This document shows, piece after piece, positions 55,160 to 63,877 of a stretch of DNA of 64,000 nt. The stretch's first letter is position 1. Each line of letters starts with the position of its first letter. The stretch spans positions 115,099-179,098 of the forward strand of contig NZ_DYHZ01000004.1 of the NCBI RefSeq assembly GCF_020723905.1, written 5' to 3'. The notes under the pieces were generated by a model. The model saw nothing but the letters and a program-made list of their open reading frames with translations, did not search any database and was not told the origin of the DNA. This DNA comes from Anaerolinea thermophila. Lineage in GTDB: Bacteria > Chloroflexota > Anaerolineae > Anaerolineales > Anaerolineaceae. The position numbers and the translations under genes are program-made.

Positions 55160-56210
55160 CCGATTGTATCACTTCCAGATTCGCAAGGGGCACCACCACC
55201 AGGGTGTCTTTGCTCAGGCGCACTTCTGCCGCCTGCGCCCGCACCCCGTTGGGCAGAACGGTCAGCCCCGGCAACAGGCGCACCAGCACCCCCACATGAG
55301 AGGGGTACGGCGCTCCTGAAATGCGCACCTTTTGATCCGGTTTAAAGTAGGCAAAGTCTGCCGCGGGTTCGCCCACCGCCGGCAGGGGGATGATGAGTTC
55401 GGGGCGCTCTCCCGCCAGCGGACGGAAGGGGGTGTACAGGGCAACATCGCGCTTATCGTTGGTGCTGATGAGCGCATACGCCGCTTCGTTCATGGGAATA
55501 CGCCCAAACCCCTCGGTGAGCAGAATGGGGTAACTGACACTGCGCGCCACCGGCACCAGACTGGCGCTCATGCTGGAAAGAATCAGCCCGCGCAGAGGCA
55601 GTTCCTCGCCCATGCGCAGAACTTCGGCGTCGGTGCACATTCCACCAACCACCACCGCCCCCCGCAGACTCACATCCATCTTCTGGCGGGTCATTTCCTC
55701 GTCCGGTGCGTTGAGCAGGTTGACCAGCATCCCCTCGGCAACGCGGTCGTTGCCCCAGGCGCCCTGAATCAACGCCCCCTGCCCTTCAATGACCGCCCCG
55801 CGTTCCTGAATGACCTCGGTGACGTAGCCCGGCACTCCGGCGACGATCTGGACGGGCTGGCTCTGCACCTCCAGAATCACCCGCCCGCCGGCAATCATCA
55901 CCACCTGACCATCGGCAGGGGCGCGCACCATGCGCTGGAACAGCCCGCCGGTCTCGGCAATCACATCGCCCTCGAAGACGCGCTCGCCCTCATTGCGCAC
56001 GATGGCGCGCTGGGCTTGCTCCACGCTGCTTAACCGCAGGGCGCGGCGCACATCCACCAGCACATGCTGAGAGGGGATTTGTGCTTCGGCGATGACATCG
56101 GAAGCGTTGACCTTTTGACGGCTGGCAACCAGCACCCGCCCGCTCACCGGCAGGGTGCGCACCCGCCGAATGCTGGTCAAGCCGAGAATGTGAGTTACCT
56201 GTGCAAGCAT
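55155..56210 (-). CDS. Uncharacterised beta-rich protein with biotinyl/lipoyl-like core
   Basis: The 351-residue protein has no signal or membrane segment. Residues about 70-135 (GERVFEGDVIAET, then MVRAPADGQVVMI) resemble the barrel-sandwich hybrid of biotinyl/lipoyl carriers, but no modified Lys motif is seen. The last 60 residues (RISGAPYPSHVGVLVRLLPG) resemble a KOW-like module. It follows the MutL-like gene by 32 bases with AAGGA before its ATG. I associate this pairing with Anaerolineae genomes, but no function is known to me. Confidence 0.68.
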   Translation of the reverse strand: MLAQVTHILGLTSIRRVRTLPVSGRVLVASRQKVNASDVIAEAQIPSQHVLVDVRRALRLSSVEQAQRAIVRNEGERVFEGDVIAETGGLFQRMVRAPADGQVVMIAGGRVILEVQSQPVQIVAGVPGYVTEVIQERGAVIEGQGALIQGAWGNDRVAEGMLVNLLNAPDEEMTRQKMDVSLRGAVVVGGMCTDAEVLRMGEELPLRGLILSSMSASLVPVARSVSYPILLTEGFGRIPMNEAAYALISTNDKRDVALYTPFRPLAGERPELIIPLPAVGEPAADFAYFKPDQKVRISGAPYPSHVGVLVRLLPGLTVLPNGVRAQAAEVRLSKDTLVVVPLANLEVIQSV

Positions 56211-56242
56211 AGACTGTCCTTATCCGTTCTCCGTTGCAAGGT

Positions 56243-57979
56243 TCATACCGGTCGCCGGGTTTCCAGCGCCTGCGTCCAGCGCAGCAGCAGTTCGCGGCGG
56301 CGGTTCGGCTCAGCGGGCAGAGAAAGCGGTCTGCCGCGGGCGTCAATCACCGCGCCGCACAGCCCGCCGACGATTTTGAAGCCCCCCGCCGTCTTGCGGC
56401 GCGGGTCAATTTCGGTACCGCGCATGGCTTCCAGATACAGGCGCGCCGTCTGTCCGTGACGGATGGGCAGTGGCACCAGCGAGCCCTGCCTGATCTCCAT
56501 CTTCACCTCGTTGCCATCCTCGTAAACCAGCCGCGCTTTGAGGATGACCGTACCGGGCTTTGCATTGCTCACCGGGCAGATGACCGCACCAAGGTTCTGG
56601 AAGGCGCCGCTTTCCAGAATTTGCACCGGCAGAAGTTGATTGGCGGCGGCAATTGCCCCCAGCGCGGGCATCAGCCCGTAGGGGTCGAGGAACAGCGTGC
56701 TCACGCCGGTGGGTTGAAGCCCATCCAGCAGCATGAGCAGAGACTGTACCGGCGAACCCGCCTGCGCCAGCGCCGCACCGCCGGCAAAAATCGGCTCAAA
56801 GGTCATGGCGCAGTCGGGGTAATCCTCTTGAAATGCCTGCGCGGCGTAGCGCAGAATCTCCCGCACCAGCCCCTGTTCGATTGCCAGCGTGGTGGTGGTG
56901 GCAGGAATGGTGGCAGGGTAGAGGCTCTTCTGCCACAGGTAGTCTTCCACTTCCTGAACAGACACCTCCATCGGCACCCAGCGCGCCACATCGGCAGGGG
57001 AAATGCGCTCCAGCACGCCCTGCATGCCCAGCCCGTTGCCCAGAGGACGGAAGACCTTCAAACGCTCCCTGCCGCCGATTGCGCCCGCCAGATAGGTGGC
57101 GTGTGAACCCACCTCCACCCCCAGCACCCCCTTGGCAGGGTCATACAGTTCGCTCAGGAACCGCACCAGCCGCAGCGTGGCAATGGCAGTGGGCAAAACC
57201 GGCCCAGCCGTCAACTGCCCCAGAGCGCTCAACCCGCCGAACTGCTGTCCGCGCAAACTGACGGTCATCTTTGCCAGCGCATCCGCCGCAGGCGCCAGGT
57301 CTTCCTGATCGAAAGTCGGGCGGATGTTGGGCGCCGCAAAGACCTCCGTGTAGCGGCTGAGCACTTCCTTTAGTTTCTTGGTGAGCGCCTGGTTGCCGCA
57401 GTAGAGAATGCGGGGACGCGATTCGGGGCGCATGGTTTTGAGCGCCAGCAACACCAGTTCCACCAGTTTGCTCACCGAGCGGGTGGCGCCCTTTTCCGTA
57501 CCGCCCGCCAGAATGAAGAAATCGGCGCTGGCTTGCAACAGAGCGTCCAGTTGCGCATCCTGACGGCGATGATCGTTCAGCCCCAGACTCTCCACAATTT
57601 TGCCGTAGGTGGTGGTTGCCAGCCGCCGCGCGCTCGCCAGAGAAACCTCTTCCAGCAGACCGATGACCACCATTCTGACATCGTTGCCCGCCGAGAGCGT
57701 CAGCGCCAGCCGATCCACCCCCGAGCCGTCCGGGCGGGTGGGCAGGATGAGGCGGCTCCCCTCATCCATGATCGGGCGTGAGGTGATTTCCTGCAACCGG
57801 GTCAGGGCAAGGTGCACCCCTTCTCCAACATCATGAAACGGCGCCGCCCAGGTGCTGGGAGCACTGCCCGCCGCCAGAAAATGGTAGGCGCCATCCACCA
57901 CATCAAACAGCAGGGCGCGGGTGGTGGTGGAACCGATATCAATGGCGAGGAAGGATTCCGCATCAATTACCGAGGACAT
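56243..57979 (-). CDS. MutL-like ASKHA-fold protein (glutamate mutase MutL family)
   Basis: The 578-residue protein has the phosphate-1 motif of actin/Hsp70-type ATPases (AIDIGSTTTRALLFD) and resembles MutL, a protein encoded beside B12-dependent glutamate mutase, possibly a reactivase. It is not the DNA mismatch repair MutL. No mutase subunits occur in the window; its neighbours are membrane proteins. It probably binds ATP and drives conformational change of a partner. The ATG at 57979 has AAAGG about 6 bases upstream. Confidence 0.85.
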   Translation of the reverse strand: MSSVIDAESFLAIDIGSTTTRALLFDVVDGAYHFLAAGSAPSTWAAPFHDVGEGVHLALTRLQEITSRPIMDEGSRLILPTRPDGSGVDRLALTLSAGNDVRMVVIGLLEEVSLASARRLATTTYGKIVESLGLNDHRRQDAQLDALLQASADFFILAGGTEKGATRSVSKLVELVLLALKTMRPESRPRILYCGNQALTKKLKEVLSRYTEVFAAPNIRPTFDQEDLAPAADALAKMTVSLRGQQFGGLSALGQLTAGPVLPTAIATLRLVRFLSELYDPAKGVLGVEVGSHATYLAGAIGGRERLKVFRPLGNGLGMQGVLERISPADVARWVPMEVSVQEVEDYLWQKSLYPATIPATTTTLAIEQGLVREILRYAAQAFQEDYPDCAMTFEPIFAGGAALAQAGSPVQSLLMLLDGLQPTGVSTLFLDPYGLMPALGAIAAANQLLPVQILESGAFQNLGAVICPVSNAKPGTVILKARLVYEDGNEVKMEIRQGSLVPLPIRHGQTARLYLEAMRGTEIDPRRKTAGGFKIVGGLCGAVIDARGRPLSLPAEPNRRRELLLRWTQALETRRPV

Positions 57980-57991
57980 GAGCACCTTTCG

Positions 57992-58648
57992 CTAGGAGAG
58001 GAGTCGCGCAAGCAACAGCAGAATGGCTTGCACGCGGTCGAGGAGTGCAGTGATGGAAGCAATCAGCACGCCGGAGAACAGCGCGCCCAGAGTGATGCCC
58101 AGGAAGATCTGTCCCACCCAAGCCAGTGCTTCCAGCCAGGCAGGACGTTTGGGCACTTCGCCGGAGAGCGAGGCGCGGGCAGGGGTGGAGAACTGGAAAT
58201 ACGCCAGCACCCCCACAGCACCGATGAGCGCCAGCAAGCCCTCCAGAATGCCGCTCCCACTGCGGAACGGCGCGCCTGCCGCGTTCACCTGCCCCAGCAG
58301 CGTGCCAAACACCGAACCGCCAATGGCAACTGCCGCGCCAACCCCTACCAGAAACGCCATGGGGGCTTTGCCCAGAAACGCCAGACGCGGCGAAATTTTA
58401 AACAGCAACAGCGCCGCACCCAGCAGAGGCACCACCGCCAGCACACGCTCCCCCATCGTCCCGAGAAGAATCGGCTCGACCAGGCGCGGCATCAACACCT
58501 GATAAAACACCACCACAAAGAGATAGCCCGCCGCCACCCCCACAAAGAGATAGGTTGCCACGCGGAAAAGGAAGTTATCCCCAAAGATGTAGGAGAATAC
58601 CATCAGGGTGAGCACCACCCCTGCAATCATCCAGACCCATTCCATCAT
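57992..58648 (-). CDS. Six-helix membrane protein, unknown
   Basis: The 218-residue protein has about six membrane segments, short loops and no recognised motif. It sits between the zinc-ribbon repeat gene (3-base gap) and the MutL-like gene (12-base gap). Two adjacent ATGs (58648 and 58645) follow an AGGAGAAAGG region. It may form a membrane complex with the other small membrane proteins of this operon; that is inference from position. Confidence 0.72.
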   Translation of the reverse strand: MMEWVWMIAGVVLTLMVFSYIFGDNFLFRVATYLFVGVAAGYLFVVVFYQVLMPRLVEPILLGTMGERVLAVVPLLGAALLLFKISPRLAFLGKAPMAFLVGVGAAVAIGGSVFGTLLGQVNAAGAPFRSGSGILEGLLALIGAVGVLAYFQFSTPARASLSGEVPKRPAWLEALAWVGQIFLGITLGALFSGVLIASITALLDRVQAILLLLARLLS

Positions 58649-58651
58649 AGG

Positions 58652-61300
58652 CTACGCCTTTCTCCTGCGAGAACGTCCGCCCCGTCCGGAAAGCGCCGAG
58701 ATAGCGATGCCGAACAGGAAAAGCACCAGCGCCATCAGCACCCCGCTCTGATAAGCCCCCCAGAAACGGGTGGCTTCGCCGCCAGCAGACATCAGCCGTT
58801 CGTATCCTGCACCGCCGCGCAGACCGCTCACCAGCCCCTGCACCTGCGCCGAGCCCAGGTAAGGCGCCAGCATCGGCTCTGCCTGCGCGCTGGCGATCAT
58901 CATCAGCGGGACACTGCCCAGCAAAGGCTGAACCTGCTCCACCCAGGCACGCCCCACCTCGGGGCTGTCGGTCAGCACGATGACCAGCACGAAGTCCTGA
59001 ATGCCCTTCACCCCCTGCGCCGCGGGACGATCCCACGCCCCCACACCGGTCAATGCCGTATCCAGCGCCGAAGGCGCCGCGCGGCGCGGATTCTGCGCAA
59101 ACTCCAGCAGGGAGGTTGTCCCGCCTGCCAGATACCCCAGGTTGACCGTACGCTCGCTCACCCCATACTGCGGACGGGCAAGCGCCGCCTCACGCACCAT
59201 GGCATCCGCCAGCACCGGTCCACCCACCACTGTGGAGACGATGAACAACCGGGCATTGCGATCCATGAGATGGCGCAACAGCGCGCCGGAGGCAAAGCGC
59301 ATCTCCGCGGTGTGCGAAGGCTCATACTCCACTGCCAGCAGGACGGGAGCGTTCTCGGGCAAACTGTTCACCCGCTGATAGAAGGCTTCCAGCCCCGGCA
59401 CTGCCGCAGGATTCACATTCGTTAAGGCAAAGGAAGGCGCCAGCATGGTCAGCAGAGACAGCACCAGCAAAAGCGCCAGAATGACCCGCAAAATCACCTG
59501 CGGCGCACGGGAGGTTTCGGCAACCACCTCGCGCGGTTTGGCTTCCAGCGCCAGAACGTTCTCCAGCAGGGCGGCATTGGAGCGCTGACGCTCGCTAACC
59601 TTCAGGCGCACCGAGTAAGCGGGAGGCTTGCGGTAACGCGAAACGATTTCCTCCCCCGCAATCACCCCCACCAGCCCTTTCAGCGGACCGGATTCCTCCA
59701 GAACCTGCTCGCCTTCTTCCACCATCGTCTGGCTGGGCAGTACTGCCTCAAGCGGACGCATCTCTTCCACCCAGGCAGGCAGTTCGGCGGGCGCCAGCGC
59801 TTCGGCAGGGGCTTCCTCTTCGACCACCGGCGCTTCCTCAGCCCCCTCAACGCCTTCTTCCGGAGCGCTTCCCAGCCACTCCGGCAGTTCCACCTGGAAG
59901 GGCACCTCACCCTCCACCGGCGCAGGCTGTTCCTCCGCCTCGATCAGCGGCGGCACCACCGGTCCGGCAGGCTCGGGTGGCGGCTGGACCCCGCTGAGCC
60001 ACTCGGGCAGGGACTCATCCACAAACGGCGAGACCGGTCCGGCGGAGATTTCTTCGGGTTTTTCTTCCATCTGCCCGAAGGTTGTCAACCAGTCGGGCAA
60101 TGCTCCTTCCTCTGCCGGCGCGGGAGCGGGTTGCTCGTGTTCGGCACGGAATTTTTCAAAGCCCTCATCGGAGACCCATTCGGGCACAGCGGGCACTTCG
60201 GGAGAGACTTCCCCGGTGGGCGTTTCCGCCATCCATGGGAGCATTTCCTCTCCGGCGGGCTGTTCGGCGGGGGCGGTCTCCTCTTCAACCACGCCCGCCC
60301 CCGCAAGCCACGGCGGCAGTTCTTCTCCGGCGGGCTGTTCGGCAGGTACGGTTTCCTCTTCAACCACGCCCGCTCCGGCAAGCCACGGCGGCAGTTCCTC
60401 TCCGGCGGGCTGTTCGGCGGGGGCGGTCTCTTCTTCAACCACGCCCGCTCCGGCAAGCCACGGCGGCAGTTCTTCTCCGGCGGGCTGTTCGGCAGGTGCG
60501 GTTTCTTCTGCACCCACGCCCGCCCCGGCAAGCCACGGCGGCAGTTCCTCTCCGGCGGGCTGTTCGGCGGGGGAGGTTTCCTCTTCAACCACGCCCGCTC
60601 CGGCAAGCCACGGCGGCAGTTCCTCTCCGGCAGGCTGTTCGGCAGGCGCAGTTTCCTCTGCACCAAAGCCCGCCATCCACGGGAGCACTTCTTCCTCCGC
60701 AGAGGGTTCAGTGGGCGCAACCTGAGATTCCAGCGAAGCAAAGAACGCCGCCATCTCATCGGGGACGGCTTCCTGTGGAGCAACCTCTTCTTCCGGCGCT
60801 TCCGGCAGAGAGAAACCCGCCTCAGGGGGGATTTCCGGGGTCTCCTCTACAGGGATCTGCCAGTCGCGCAGCCCCGAAAGCCAGTCGCCCTCCTCCGCAG
60901 AGGGAGCAGGCACGGCACTTTCCGGCGGGGCGGCGGTGGGTTCCGCGGGCAGTTCCCACGGCAGGGGTTCCTTTTCACCCTCCGGGGGCGTCTCTGCACC
61001 GGTCAAGCCGCTCAACCAGTCCGGGAGAGGGGTTTCTTCCTGACCTTCTCCGCCTTCGGAGGCAAACCAGTCCAGCGGCGTGCCGCGTTCGGCTTCGCTT
61101 TGCGAGCGGATGTCCTTCAGCCAGTCGGGCAAATCCGCCTCTCCGCCTTCTCCTCCCGCGGGGGGCGTTGAGGGCGTCCGCAAAGCGCTCAACCAGTCGG
61201 GCAGGGCTTCTTCCGCACCCAGACTGGCACCGCAAAACTGACAGAGGAACGCCTCTTCCGGATTGCTTTTTCCACAGGTTGGACAGATTTTCTCAGCCAT
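58652..61300 (-). CDS. Zinc-ribbon protein with LPxWL repeats and membrane anchors
   Basis: The 882-residue protein begins with a zinc ribbon (C6, C9, C20, C23). Residues about 30-520 are acidic, disordered and rich in Pro, with about 15 copies of LPxWL-type motifs (LPDWLSAL, LPPWLAGAG, LPEWLSGV). Five full copies of a 25-residue unit containing PAEQPAGEELPPWLAGAG form a tandem array. A membrane helix lies at about 598-622, an extracytoplasmic domain of about 230 residues follows, and a final helix ends in a basic tail (RGGRSRRRKA). The cytoplasmic repeats look like docking sites for a partner, and the outer domain may sense or bind something. Function unknown. Confidence 0.85.
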   Translation of the reverse strand: MAEKICPTCGKSNPEEAFLCQFCGASLGAEEALPDWLSALRTPSTPPAGGEGGEADLPDWLKDIRSQSEAERGTPLDWFASEGGEGQEETPLPDWLSGLTGAETPPEGEKEPLPWELPAEPTAAPPESAVPAPSAEEGDWLSGLRDWQIPVEETPEIPPEAGFSLPEAPEEEVAPQEAVPDEMAAFFASLESQVAPTEPSAEEEVLPWMAGFGAEETAPAEQPAGEELPPWLAGAGVVEEETSPAEQPAGEELPPWLAGAGVGAEETAPAEQPAGEELPPWLAGAGVVEEETAPAEQPAGEELPPWLAGAGVVEEETVPAEQPAGEELPPWLAGAGVVEEETAPAEQPAGEEMLPWMAETPTGEVSPEVPAVPEWVSDEGFEKFRAEHEQPAPAPAEEGALPDWLTTFGQMEEKPEEISAGPVSPFVDESLPEWLSGVQPPPEPAGPVVPPLIEAEEQPAPVEGEVPFQVELPEWLGSAPEEGVEGAEEAPVVEEEAPAEALAPAELPAWVEEMRPLEAVLPSQTMVEEGEQVLEESGPLKGLVGVIAGEEIVSRYRKPPAYSVRLKVSERQRSNAALLENVLALEAKPREVVAETSRAPQVILRVILALLLVLSLLTMLAPSFALTNVNPAAVPGLEAFYQRVNSLPENAPVLLAVEYEPSHTAEMRFASGALLRHLMDRNARLFIVSTVVGGPVLADAMVREAALARPQYGVSERTVNLGYLAGGTTSLLEFAQNPRRAAPSALDTALTGVGAWDRPAAQGVKGIQDFVLVIVLTDSPEVGRAWVEQVQPLLGSVPLMMIASAQAEPMLAPYLGSAQVQGLVSGLRGGAGYERLMSAGGEATRFWGAYQSGVLMALVLFLFGIAISALSGRGGRSRRRKA
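60251..60645 (-). repeat. 75-bp tandem repeat array (25-residue unit)
   Basis: The motif TCCGGCGGGCTGTTCGG (or close variants) recurs at 60251, 60326, 60401, 60476, 60551 and 60626, exactly 75 bases apart. Units differ at a few positions and keep the reading frame. Confidence 0.95.
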
Positions 61301-61303
61301 AGG

Positions 61304-61936
61304 TTACCCACTGTACGGGCGGTCTGCGCCCAGAAGGATACGCAGTCCGGTCATCAGACTGCCCAGCGCAATGCCAATTAAAATGCCCCGTCCGCCCGCA
61401 ACCGGCAGGCGCTCGAAAAATCCAATGAGCGCGCCCGGCAGAGGCATTTCCTGCAGGGGCATGAGCAAACCGGCGCCCAGCAAGAGGAAAAAGACGGCGG
61501 AGATCACAAACACCACCGCCATTACCCCCTTGCGGCGCTGAAACAGGCGCATGCTGGCGAACACCAGCGTCACCGCCAGCAACCCCAGCAGGGTGGCTTC
61601 CACCGGTACCTGAATTGCCAGCACGGCTTGCTGGAAGCGCGGATCGGCGGGGGTGAGAATCATCCCGGCGGCGGCAGTCACCAGAAACGCCAGCACCACC
61701 AGCACGCTGTAGCGATCAGCGTCGCGGCGGGCGGTCATCCGGCGCAGATGGGTGAGGAAAAGGTGAATCACCCCCACCCAGGCGGCAATGCCAGCCAGCA
61801 CCACCGCCCAGCCGATGAAGATGGCGCGCACCGCCTGAATGTACGCCAGTGAGGTCCATTCCGGCGGAATGAGATAGCCCAGCAGGACAATCAACCCCGC
61901 CGCAATTGCCAGAGCCGTCATCACCGGAGATCTCAT
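61304..61936 (-). CDS. Six-helix membrane protein, unknown
   Basis: The 210-residue protein has about six membrane segments and a conserved-looking basic cytoplasmic loop (LTHLRRMTARRDADRYS). No family is recognised. Its ATG overlaps the stop of the preceding gene (ATGA), and its stop lies 3 bases before the zinc-ribbon gene, so it is firmly part of the operon. Confidence 0.73.
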   Translation of the reverse strand: MRSPVMTALAIAAGLIVLLGYLIPPEWTSLAYIQAVRAIFIGWAVVLAGIAAWVGVIHLFLTHLRRMTARRDADRYSVLVVLAFLVTAAAGMILTPADPRFQQAVLAIQVPVEATLLGLLAVTLVFASMRLFQRRKGVMAVVFVISAVFFLLLGAGLLMPLQEMPLPGALIGFFERLPVAGGRGILIGIALGSLMTGLRILLGADRPYSG

Positions 61937-62688
61937 AGACTCACTCCTGCCAGCCCAAGGATTGCCGAAAGCACCATCAGACCGACCACCACCCAGCGCA
62001 GGATGTCCTGCACCCGCAGACTGGTCTGATAAATCGCTCCGGCTTGCAGATATGCCGGGACGGCAAACAGTTCTTCGCCCAGCAGGGCCTCTTCAGCGGT
62101 GACGTAAAACACCGCCTGTGCATCCAGCGCATCCGACGCTCCCAGCGAGAAGGCGTTCTCATGCTCGGATGCCGCCGCCATCAACCCGGCTTCGGGACCG
62201 AAATTGCCCACAAACAGATTGGCGGAGATGCGCTCCTGATGGATGACCGGTAGTGTGCCTGCTGTGTAGGACATGGGGGTTGCGCCGGTCAGGCGTCCGC
62301 GTTCGGGGTCGTACTGCTCCGGGACGTTGGCAATCCGGTACGCCGCCTGCAGGGTATCCTGACTGAGCACTGTCAGCGTCCCTTCGCCGCTGGTTGCCAC
62401 CGGCGGGCGGTCGCTGATGAGACTCAACTGCGCCACGCGTTCCAGCGTGCTCAACCCCACCAGCGCCGAGGCATTGGTCGGGCTGAAGATGCTGGCTTTG
62501 CCGATGGAGAGATGGATGCGCGAGCCATCTTCCACCGAAAGTCCCAGGGCGCGGCGCGCCCGTTGAAGCGCGGGAATGGCGCGGAACACCACTTTGCGTT
62601 TGCGCAGGGCTGGAAGGGACAGGATCAGGGTCAGGGCGCCAGCCAGCACCACCAGCCCAAGCCCGAGAATGGATTCAAGCCAGATCAC
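61933..62688 (-). CDS. Bitopic membrane protein with large soluble domain
   Basis: The 251-residue protein has membrane helices at both ends (about 5-25 and 230-250) and a soluble domain of about 200 residues containing GSRIHLSIGKASIFSP and a region rich in Ala, Glu and Asn (AAASEHENAF). It resembles a family I know only as a DUF in Anaerolineae (possibly DUF6754). The start is a GTG at 62688 overlapping the preceding stop (GTGA), with GAGGAAAA about 9 bases upstream. Role unknown. Confidence 0.74.
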   Translation of the reverse strand: MIWLESILGLGLVVLAGALTLILSLPALRKRKVVFRAIPALQRARRALGLSVEDGSRIHLSIGKASIFSPTNASALVGLSTLERVAQLSLISDRPPVATSGEGTLTVLSQDTLQAAYRIANVPEQYDPERGRLTGATPMSYTAGTLPVIHQERISANLFVGNFGPEAGLMAAASEHENAFSLGASDALDAQAVFYVTAEEALLGEELFAVPAYLQAGAIYQTSLRVQDILRWVVVGLMVLSAILGLAGVSL

Positions 62689-62939
62689 GCGGTGTTTTCC
62701 TCCCGTAAGAATGAAGCAAAGGCAGACCTCTCTTCATCATCTTCGCACAGGTGCGCCAGCGCCGCCAGTTTCTCTGCAGAGACCCATCCCCCCAGCAGGG
62801 GCTGGCTCATGGTGATGATCTGCCCCGCAAGAATAGAGAGCGGCGCGGCGCTTTCCAGCAGGGCGGCGACAAACTCGTTCAAACCCCAGCGTTGCAAGGT
62901 TTGCGCCCAGGCATGCCAGTACGCGCGATATGCCTGCAT
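62685..62939 (-). CDS. Small protein heading the MutL-like operon
   Basis: The 84-residue soluble protein begins MQAYRAYWHAWAQTLQRWG and ends in an acidic stretch (LCEDDEERSAFASFLREEN). No family is recognised. The ATG at 62939 is chosen because a consensus-like promoter ends 6 bases before it, which would exclude a TTG six codons upstream. No ribosome site is present, so leaderless translation is expected. The stop overlaps the next start (GTGA). Coding status rests on this coupling and on position. Confidence 0.62.
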   Translation of the reverse strand: MQAYRAYWHAWAQTLQRWGLNEFVAALLESAAPLSILAGQIITMSQPLLGGWVSAEKLAALAHLCEDDEERSAFASFLREENTA

Positions 62940-62945
62940 AGTAAG

Positions 62946-62974
62946 AGTATAGCACAAGTTGAATCCCGTGTTGA
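62946..62974 (-). promoter_or_regulatory. Promoter of the MutL-like operon, leaderless type
   Basis: On the minus strand: TCAACA (62974-62969), 17-base spacer, TATACT (62951-62946), six bases, then the ATG at 62939. This is the same spacing as at 22561, 23334 and 54263. Confidence 0.72.
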
Positions 62975-63021
62975 TTTTTTTTATCCGTTTGGGTCAGGGT
63001 GTGCTCTCGGGCAGGGGTGTC

Positions 63022-63750
63022 TCAGGAACGCCACAAAAACGTCCCGCCGCCGCGGCGGTAAAACGCCAGCACCTGCTCGCGCATGCCCGCCTCACTGCCG
63101 AACAGCCGATCCACCTGCGAGGTGTAGGCGGCAATGGCATCCTGCCAGCGCGCCAGCGCCTCTCCGCCAACCTCGACGCGCAGGATGCGTTCGGGGGGTA
63201 AACCCGCCTCCAGCGGCAGGTTGTGCCACTGCGCATAGGGGAAATCGGCGTAGTACCACAGTGGACGGCGCAAGCCCTCCGCCGCGGCACGCGTCAGGCG
63301 GTGATCCACATGATTGCCGTACGACAGGGGGACGACCAGATTTGCCCCGCGCGGCAGTCGGCGCGCCCAGTTGCGCCGCAGGCGCTGAATCAGCGCCCCC
63401 TCGGCGGGGTGCACGGGAAGCCACAGATCCTCCCCCCGCTGGATCAGCGGCGTACCGTCGGGCAGGAAGCGGTAGATGCAGTCGGGCAGGGCGCCGTGGC
63501 GCACGGATGCTCCGATGAGCGCACAGGCGGCGCGATCCTCAGCCCGGCGCAGAGAGACCAGATTCGCCCCCACCCCCAGTTCGGCGTGCATCTGGCGGGC
63601 AAAGGGCGGCAGAGGACGGCGGGAGTCGGGAAACCCACCGCAAACCGTCCAGATTTCCACGTGCTCACCGCGGCGGACTTGCTCGGCAATCATCCCGCCG
63701 CACGAAAGCACCACATCATCAAAATGGGGAGAGAGATAAATCCAGTGCAG
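63022..63750 (-). CDS. PIG-L/LmbE family deacetylase with probable CTG start
   Basis: The 242-residue protein matches zinc-dependent N-acetylglucosaminyl deacetylases of the PIG-L/LmbE family: PHFDD near the N-terminus and HVDH near residue 147, both metal-binding motifs. Substrates are usually N-acetylated sugars or conjugates; this one is unknown. No ATG, GTG or TTG occurs in frame between an upstream TGA and PHFDD. A CTG at 63750 gives the family-like start (M)HWIYLSPHFDD and has GGAGG exactly 5 bases upstream, so it is the best start. The first canonical start, a GTG at 63714, would lose the motif. Confidence 0.8.
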   Translation of the reverse strand: MHWIYLSPHFDDVVLSCGGMIAEQVRRGEHVEIWTVCGGFPDSRRPLPPFARQMHAELGVGANLVSLRRAEDRAACALIGASVRHGALPDCIYRFLPDGTPLIQRGEDLWLPVHPAEGALIQRLRRNWARRLPRGANLVVPLSYGNHVDHRLTRAAAEGLRRPLWYYADFPYAQWHNLPLEAGLPPERILRVEVGGEALARWQDAIAAYTSQVDRLFGSEAGMREQVLAFYRRGGGTFLWRS

Positions 63751-63877
63751 ATCAGCCTCCAGCAGGACAGAAAATTCTCCTCAGAATTGTGCTCAAAAAC
63801 ATCCCGCCAGTCAAGGCGCCCGGGCATGGCAATCCAGAAGGTCTCCAATTTACTCCCTTTCCCCTCGTCCTCCTTGC

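Noticed and set aside
56243..57979. DNA mismatch repair MutL
   Set aside because: The N-terminal ASKHA phosphate motif and overall sequence fit the glutamate mutase MutL family, not the GHKL ATPase of mismatch repair.
60251..60645. CRISPR array
   Set aside because: The 75-base units are contiguous, coding and in frame, with no unique spacers and no cas genes.
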